DNA from: an uncultured Clostridia bacterium
GTDB taxonomy: Bacteria > Bacillota > Clostridia > UMGS1810
Assembly: GCA_937959315.1 (NCBI GenBank)
Contig: CALGRC010000151.1
Coordinates: 1-18,296, forward strand
Length of the DNA stretch: 18,296 bases
Direction: 5' to 3'
The position numbers and the translations under genes are program-made. Under the pieces are notes generated by a model. The model did not search any database and was not told the DNA's origin. It was given only the letters and a program-made list of their open reading frames with translations. Shown here one piece after another: positions 13,966-18,296 of this stretch (the stretch's first letter is position 1; every line of letters begins with the position of its first letter).

Positions 13966-15390
13966 ATGAAAAAGAATAAAAAACTTTTAGCACTCTTCGT
14001 GGCCATGGCAATGCTGGTTACCGTTTGCGTACCCTTTGGAGCAGTGTTTGCGGCCGATACGAGTGCAGATGCTACAATATCAATTACCAACTTGGATGGC
14101 AGTGCAATTACAGGTGAGGTGTCCCGCAATACCGATGTAAAGGTCACCATTAGCCTCAATTCTGCTGTAACAAATTTGTATGGGTATACCATCCTTACCA
14201 ATATCCCGGCTGCGGCGGAAGTAGAATTGCCGGCTGGGATTGTGTCCAGCGATACGACCTATGTCAATATCAGCGATCCGACTGAAATCCGGGTTGCATC
14301 GTCTGAAGACTTGGCATCGAAAATTACCGACGGCGTTTTGGTAACGTTTTATGCATCGGTTGGCCGTTCGAGGAAATTTGAAGTCAAGCTGGATGCAGAA
14401 AGCAGCTATTCTACCGCAAAACCGGCTGATGCCGGCGACATTGCAACGCTGCCTATTACCAATTTGAACGAAACCTCCGCTTCCATTTCTGTTATGGCTG
14501 GCGGTAGTGCTACCATTGATAAGCCTAGCAACATTGGCGGTGGAACCAGCAGTTCGCAGAGCAGCGCCCGTGACATCACTTCCTTTGTATTCAACGGGTT
14601 TGATCCGGTAGCGGTTGGCGAAATTGACGGGACTGACATTGCCGTACACGTTCCGCCCGAAGCGGATTTGACCAATTTGAAACCGGAAATTGAAATCAGC
14701 GAAGGCGCAACCGTTTCACCGGCGTCTGGTGCAGCGCAAGACTTCACAGAACCGGTTGAATACACAGTAACTGCCGAAAACGGCCTTACCAAGGTATACA
14801 CGGTTACCGTAACGCCAGATGGCGAAGGCGTTGTTGTGGAAGAAGCCCCGTTTGAATTTGTTGATTTGCCGGAAGACCACTGGGCAAGGCCGTATATTGA
14901 AGATTTGATGGAACGCGGTATCATCAGCGGCGACGCCGATTTGGGCACCGTGCGTCCGGATGAGGCGATTACCCGTCAGGAAGCCGCTAAGATTGCAGTT
15001 GTCGGCATTGGCTTGGCAGAGTCGGAAGGCGAGCTGGCCTTTGCGGATTCGGCAAGCGTTGCAGAATGGGCAAAAGGCTTCGTGGCCGCGGCGGCTGAAA
15101 ACGACATTGTAAACGGTTTTGAAGACAATACCTTCCGTCCGACGGAAAATATCACGAGAGAGCAATTTGCCGCTGTGATGATGCGGGCATTTGAATTTGG
15201 TGAATCCTCTGCCGCATTGGCCTTTACCGATGCCGATCAGGCAGGCTGGTCCAAAGGCTACATTGCGAAAGCGGTAGAACTGGGCGTCATCAACGGCTAT
15301 GAAGATGGCAGCTTCCAGCCGGCAAGCAATGTAACACGCGCGGAAGCATTCAAAATGCTGTCTGTTTGCCTGGATGTTGCAGGGAAATAA
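13966..15390 (+). CDS. SLH-anchored surface protein with cohesin-like and DUF5018-like domains
   Basis: A 474-residue exported protein that should be bound to the cell wall. It has a signal peptide (cut after VFA, residue 29) and a cohesin-like domain (about 31-178) with alternating strands such as TDVKVTISL, TEIRVASS and ITDGVLVTFYASVG. A low-complexity linker GGGTSSSQSS (191-200) follows, then a domain resembling DUF5018-type surface modules (203-284, ending AENGLTKVYTVTVTPDG). Three SLH domains close it (297-345, 358-410, 419-468), each with the F-D/W/ITR-E pattern. SLH triplets bind pyruvylated secondary cell-wall polymers. The cohesin assignment is by strand pattern only. AAAGGTGAAGG precedes the ATG. 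No clear promoter is seen in the 126-base gap, so it may be co-transcribed with the dockerin gene upstream. Confidence 0.88.
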   Translation: MKKNKKLLALFVAMAMLVTVCVPFGAVFAADTSADATISITNLDGSAITGEVSRNTDVKVTISLNSAVTNLYGYTILTNIPAAAEVELPAGIVSSDTTYVNISDPTEIRVASSEDLASKITDGVLVTFYASVGRSRKFEVKLDAESSYSTAKPADAGDIATLPITNLNETSASISVMAGGSATIDKPSNIGGGTSSSQSSARDITSFVFNGFDPVAVGEIDGTDIAVHVPPEADLTNLKPEIEISEGATVSPASGAAQDFTEPVEYTVTAENGLTKVYTVTVTPDGEGVVVEEAPFEFVDLPEDHWARPYIEDLMERGIISGDADLGTVRPDEAITRQEAAKIAVVGIGLAESEGELAFADSASVAEWAKGFVAAAAENDIVNGFEDNTFRPTENITREQFAAVMMRAFEFGESSAALAFTDADQAGWSKGYIAKAVELGVINGYEDGSFQPASNVTRAEAFKMLSVCLDVAGK

Positions 15391-15398
15391 AAACACCG

Positions 15399-15418
15399 CA
15401 TGATTTTTAAAAATCATG
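15399..15418. repeat. Perfect 20-base palindrome
   Basis: CATGATTTTT is followed directly by its reverse complement, nine bases past the SLH gene stop codon. There is no T-tract after it, so it is either the first part of a tandem 3' structure with the terminator at 15470 or a protein-binding site. Confidence 0.5.
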
Positions 15419-15469
15419 ATGATGGAGAGCAGTGTTACAACTGTGTAATGATGAAATGTATAAAGAGAA

Positions 15470-15500
15470 AAGGTGCGGCGGAACCGCTGCACCTTTTTTT
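15470..15500 (+). terminator. Rho-independent terminator of the SLH protein gene
   Basis: AAGGTGCGGCGG (15470-15481) pairs with CCGCTGCACCTT (15484-15495), with one G.T wobble; the real loop is probably GGAACC. A run of seven T follows (15494-15500). It also has a shorter T-tract on the other strand. It closes the transcription unit begun at 9194 and isolates the next gene. Confidence 0.88.
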
Positions 15501-15584
15501 GCTCTTTCTATTATCATTTCCGGTATTTTCTAATAATGGATATCATTTAAGATATTACATCTGTGTTTCAACGCATGGATTCTA

Positions 15585-15613
15585 TTGACGAACGGCAGAA
15601 TCCGTGGTAAAAT
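15585..15613 (+). promoter_or_regulatory. Sigma-A promoter of the large SLH protein gene
   Basis: TTGACG (15585-15590) and TAAAAT (15608-15613) are 17 bases apart. The start near 15620 gives a leader of about 59 bases containing GGAGGG seven bases before a start codon at 15679. Confidence 0.72.
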
Positions 15614-15678
15614 AAAACCGTATCGGGTAAAGAGAGATGCCCGGCAATAAACTGAAAGCTTACATAGGAGGGTGAACG

Positions 15679-18296
15679 ATGAGAGCGTTCAAAAAAGTGA
15701 CATCGTTGGTACTTGCCCTGGCATTGGTTTTGACGTCTGTAATGACGCTTGTTGCGTTTGCAGAAACCTTCAACGATGTGCCGAGTGATTACCAATATGC
15801 CAGGGCCATCAATGAATTGGTGGCTGAGGGGATTTTGGAAGGGTACGAAAATGACGACGGTTCCTATTCTTTCAAACCGGAAAACACAGTAACAAGGGCA
15901 GAATTTGCAACAATTATTTCGCGTGCAAGCATTGAGACGGTTCCGGAGCTGACAACTGCGGCTGCAACGTTTGCAGACATGGGGACTGCTGAGATTTCCT
16001 GGGCTGTAAAATACGTATCTTATGCGGTCAGCAGGGGCGTTATCAACGGGTTCCCGGCAGATGAAACCGGTGCGGTAACCTTTAAGCCCAATGACCCGGT
16101 CACGTATGGGCAAGCGGTAAAAATGATTGTTTGTATGCTGGGATACCAGAATGCTGTTGCTGTTACAGATCCGTGGTATCAAGGGTATTTGAACATTGCC
16201 AATCAGTTGAACGTAACCAACGGTGCGGCGGCAAATGGGGATTCCCCTGCAACGCGCGGCATGGTTGCACAGTTGATTTCCAATATGCTGGATACCAGGC
16301 CTCAGGTGCAGACAGGTGTTGACCAAAACGGCAACCCGATTTATTCCACATCCAACAATACGTTCCGGGATGAAACGCTGCAGACACAAACATATACCGG
16401 CCAACTGCTGGGTGTGTTTAACAACACCCTTAGAGACGGCGGCTATGGGCTGAGCAAAACGGAATTTATCGTTGGCGACCAGATTTTCCAGATGGGTACG
16501 CTCTCGGCAGATTCCATTTCCAGATACCTGGGCTATGAAGTAGAAGTTACTTATTCGGAATCCGATTCAACTTCTGATTTGATTGCTAAAAAAGTCACCG
16601 CGACAAACCGCAATGAGACCTATACTGTGGATGACAGCAACCTTGATGTGGTTTATGCGGATTACTTAGAATACTGGGCCAGCGATGATGACAGGGATAC
16701 CACCCGGTTGAATTATGATAAAGACAACATGTATATCATCCAGAATGGTTCGCCGATTGGCGTTTCTTTAACCGACAATCAAGTGATTGAATTGTTTGAT
16801 TTCGATACGGGCAGCATCCAATTTATTGATTATGATTCAGATGGCAGCATGGATGTAGCCATTGTCACCAGCTATGAGACATATGTTGTGAGCCAGAAGC
16901 CAAGTGAGGATGACGGCGAGTATTCTTTCTTTGATAAGTTTGGTATGACAGACGGCGGAGAAGCCATTGTATTAGATGAAAACGATGATGCTACAGTTGT
17001 AAAGCGCGTCAATGATTCGTTTACAAGCTTTAGTGATTCCGCGCCGTCCTCTATCCGGGCGAATGATGTTGTGTCCATTGCACGTTCCATGGACGGCGAC
17101 GGCATTGAAGTCATTGTCAGCGGGATCAAGAAAACAGGTAAGGTAACGGAAAAGGAAACCAACGGCGGCAAAATTACCATCGGCGGCAAAGAGTACGAAT
17201 CCAGCAAATATTATCAGGACGTTTGCGAAAACCATCCTGACCAGATTGTATCCAATGGCGATAATGTAACGGTCTATTTGGATTTCATGGGCAAAATTGC
17301 CTATGTGGAAAAAACACAGAGCGCAGAAAACTTTGGCTATATTATGAAAGCCGGCCAGGACGACGGCTATGGCTCGCCGGTACAGGTGCAGCTCAAGCGG
17401 ACCAATAATTCTTCCCCGGTTCTGACGCTGACCGACCGGGTAAAAATCAATGGGAAAAACTATGATGCAGATGAGGTGCTGAGCGAACTGGCAGCAGGCG
17501 CGGCGCTGGTCAACGGCAACGGGGACGACGCCATTTGGGGAGCTGCAGCCAATGCAGAGTATTCTTCGCTGGTGCAGTATGAAACCAATAGCAATGGTGA
17601 AATCAATGCTATTTACACAGTGGCTGGTGAAATTGGCAACCCGGATGATGAAGATGCAGTCGCCAATGGGATTGGCTATAAATATCTGGCTTCGTCCGGC
17701 GGGAAACTGACCTATACTTCCAGCGGCAAAGCCTTCAAACAGGGCACCAAAACGATATTTACCATCAATTCAGATACGGTTTTGTTTGTAGTTCCGAACA
17801 ACCGTGAGGATGAGAATGGATATTCGGTCAAGACTGGCAGCAGTGCAACTGCATATTTCCGGGATGCGGACGACTACTATGTGGACGCTTATGAAGGGGA
17901 AAGCAGCCTGATGGCGAAATATGTGGTAGTATATGAAGCAGAAGGCGATTCCGCGCAGATTGATGCGACAACAGTGCCGGTTGTCATCACTGGATGGAGT
18001 TCAAAAACCAATTCGAACAACGGTGAAAAATGTTACGAAATCCGGTACTATGAGCTGGGGAGCAGCGAAATCCAGTCTGCCCAGACCAAAGATACCAGCG
18101 CTTTGGATGACGCAGGAATCCAGGTGGGCGATGTTGTACGGTTTATCGAAGAGAGCGACGGCATTGATGAGTTTGAAGTGCTGTTCAGCAACGGCGAGTT
18201 GTTTGAGCTGATGGACGAAAAGGCCGGCTCTGCTGAATATGACGGCCGGGTGTATGAAGTATGGCAGGGCTATTCCAATGATGAAAAGTATTTCCG
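15679..18296 (+). CDS. Large S-layer homology protein, cut by the right edge
   Basis: An open frame of 872 codons without a stop runs from the ATG at 15679 to the end of the window, so the C-terminus is missing. It has a signal peptide (cut after VAFA, residue 28) and SLH domains at the mature N-terminus: SLH1 about 30-80 (FNDVPSDYQYARAI, VTRAEFATII), SLH2 98-155 (FADMGTAEISW, INGFPAD) and a more divergent third unit at 163-207 (DPWYQGYLNIA, ATRGMVAQLI). After that come more than 650 residues of acidic, beta-rich sequence with many D/E/N/G/T/Y and only a few cysteines. No catalytic motif is seen. GGAGGG precedes the ATG. It is its own transcription unit. Its layout, SLH at the N-terminus and a long body, is that of an S-layer or S-layer-associated protein. 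Confidence 0.9.
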   Translation, partial: MRAFKKVTSLVLALALVLTSVMTLVAFAETFNDVPSDYQYARAINELVAEGILEGYENDDGSYSFKPENTVTRAEFATIISRASIETVPELTTAAATFADMGTAEISWAVKYVSYAVSRGVINGFPADETGAVTFKPNDPVTYGQAVKMIVCMLGYQNAVAVTDPWYQGYLNIANQLNVTNGAAANGDSPATRGMVAQLISNMLDTRPQVQTGVDQNGNPIYSTSNNTFRDETLQTQTYTGQLLGVFNNTLRDGGYGLSKTEFIVGDQIFQMGTLSADSISRYLGYEVEVTYSESDSTSDLIAKKVTATNRNETYTVDDSNLDVVYADYLEYWASDDDRDTTRLNYDKDNMYIIQNGSPIGVSLTDNQVIELFDFDTGSIQFIDYDSDGSMDVAIVTSYETYVVSQKPSEDDGEYSFFDKFGMTDGGEAIVLDENDDATVVKRVNDSFTSFSDSAPSSIRANDVVSIARSMDGDGIEVIVSGIKKTGKVTEKETNGGKITIGGKEYESSKYYQDVCENHPDQIVSNGDNVTVYLDFMGKIAYVEKTQSAENFGYIMKAGQDDGYGSPVQVQLKRTNNSSPVLTLTDRVKINGKNYDADEVLSELAAGAALVNGNGDDAIWGAAANAEYSSLVQYETNSNGEINAIYTVAGEIGNPDDEDAVANGIGYKYLASSGGKLTYTSSGKAFKQGTKTIFTINSDTVLFVVPNNREDENGYSVKTGSSATAYFRDADDYYVDAYEGESSLMAKYVVVYEAEGDSAQIDATTVPVVITGWSSKTNSNNGEKCYEIRYYELGSSEIQSAQTKDTSALDDAGIQVGDVVRFIEESDGIDEFEVLFSNGELFELMDEKAGSAEYDGRVYEVWQGYSNDEKYF

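Larger units (their letters stand above)
15391..15678 (+). other. Intergenic region: terminator, palindrome and promoter
   Basis: These 288 bases hold a 20-base A/T-rich palindrome (15399-15418), a strong terminator (15470-15500), an A+T-rich stretch of about 80 bases with no other structure I can see, and a sigma-A promoter (15585-15613). A 62-codon open frame runs across the terminator and is not considered real. Confidence 0.6.

Noticed and set aside
14716..15492. 258-codon minus-strand open frame opposite the SLH domains
   Set aside because: It crosses the terminator at 15470-15500 and lies opposite three clear SLH domains.
15400..15588. 62-codon plus-strand open frame in the gap before the large SLH gene
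   Set aside because: It begins inside a palindrome, runs through a strong terminator and has no ribosome binding site.
15568..16404. 278-codon minus-strand open frame opposite the large SLH protein
   Set aside because: It is antisense to a signal peptide and SLH domains and ends over their promoter; codon content is not coding-like.
1..18296. Mobile element, phage, CRISPR array or toxin-antitoxin system
   Set aside because: No transposase, integrase, terminal inverted repeats, regularly spaced repeats or small toxin-like gene pairs are visible on either strand.

Overview
The window looks like chromosome of a spore-former-type, low-to-moderate GC Firmicute of class Clostridia. Evidence: strong AGGAGG-type ribosome binding sites, sigma-A promoters with 17-bp spacers, a DarA-HolB-RicT / TrmN6-RsmI cluster in the order known from Bacillus subtilis, a clostridial 2[4Fe-4S] ferredoxin, and S-layer homology (SLH) and dockerin-like secreted proteins. 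I cannot name the genus. No tRNA, rRNA, CRISPR array, transposase or phage gene is visible.

Left part (1-5018, all minus strand). The main run is a housekeeping cluster: darA (c-di-AMP receptor), holB (clamp-loader delta'), ricT (PSP1/YaaT), a small ferredoxin, trmN6 (tRNA m6A37 methyltransferase) and rsmI (16S rRNA C1402 2'-O-methyltransferase). Overlapping or nearly touching genes suggest two blocks, darA-holB-ricT and trmN6-rsmI. The ferredoxin sits between them with its own promoter and terminator. Beyond rsmI is an uncharacterised two-helix membrane protein, followed by terminators near the left edge.

Middle part (5087-9141, plus strand). A promoter lying back-to-back with the darA promoter drives a tight four-gene operon: an M14 gamma-D-glutamyl-diamino-acid-type peptidase, apbE (FAD:protein FMN transferase), trxB-like thioredoxin reductase, and a metal-dependent amidohydrolase. 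The last three genes are coupled by ATGA overlaps.

Right part (9194-18296, plus strand). This is a cell-surface region of four large exported proteins. Two have a parallel layout: signal peptide, Ig-like repeats, a carboxypeptidase-regulatory-like beta-sandwich, and a dockerin-like end (half-dockerin in the first, one canonical and one decayed repeat in the second). The third has a signal peptide, a cohesin-like domain, a linker, a DUF5018-like domain and three C-terminal SLH domains. The fourth, cut by the right edge, has SLH domains at its N-terminus and a very long acidic body. The first gene has a ~180-nt leader holding a six-codon ORF with a perfect Shine-Dalgarno.

The most interesting reading is that an SLH-anchored cohesin-like protein is encoded beside dockerin-bearing, enzyme-free Ig-like proteins. 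That would be a small, non-catalytic cohesin-dockerin surface assembly tied to the S-layer. This is inference from sequence pattern and needs structure prediction or binding data.
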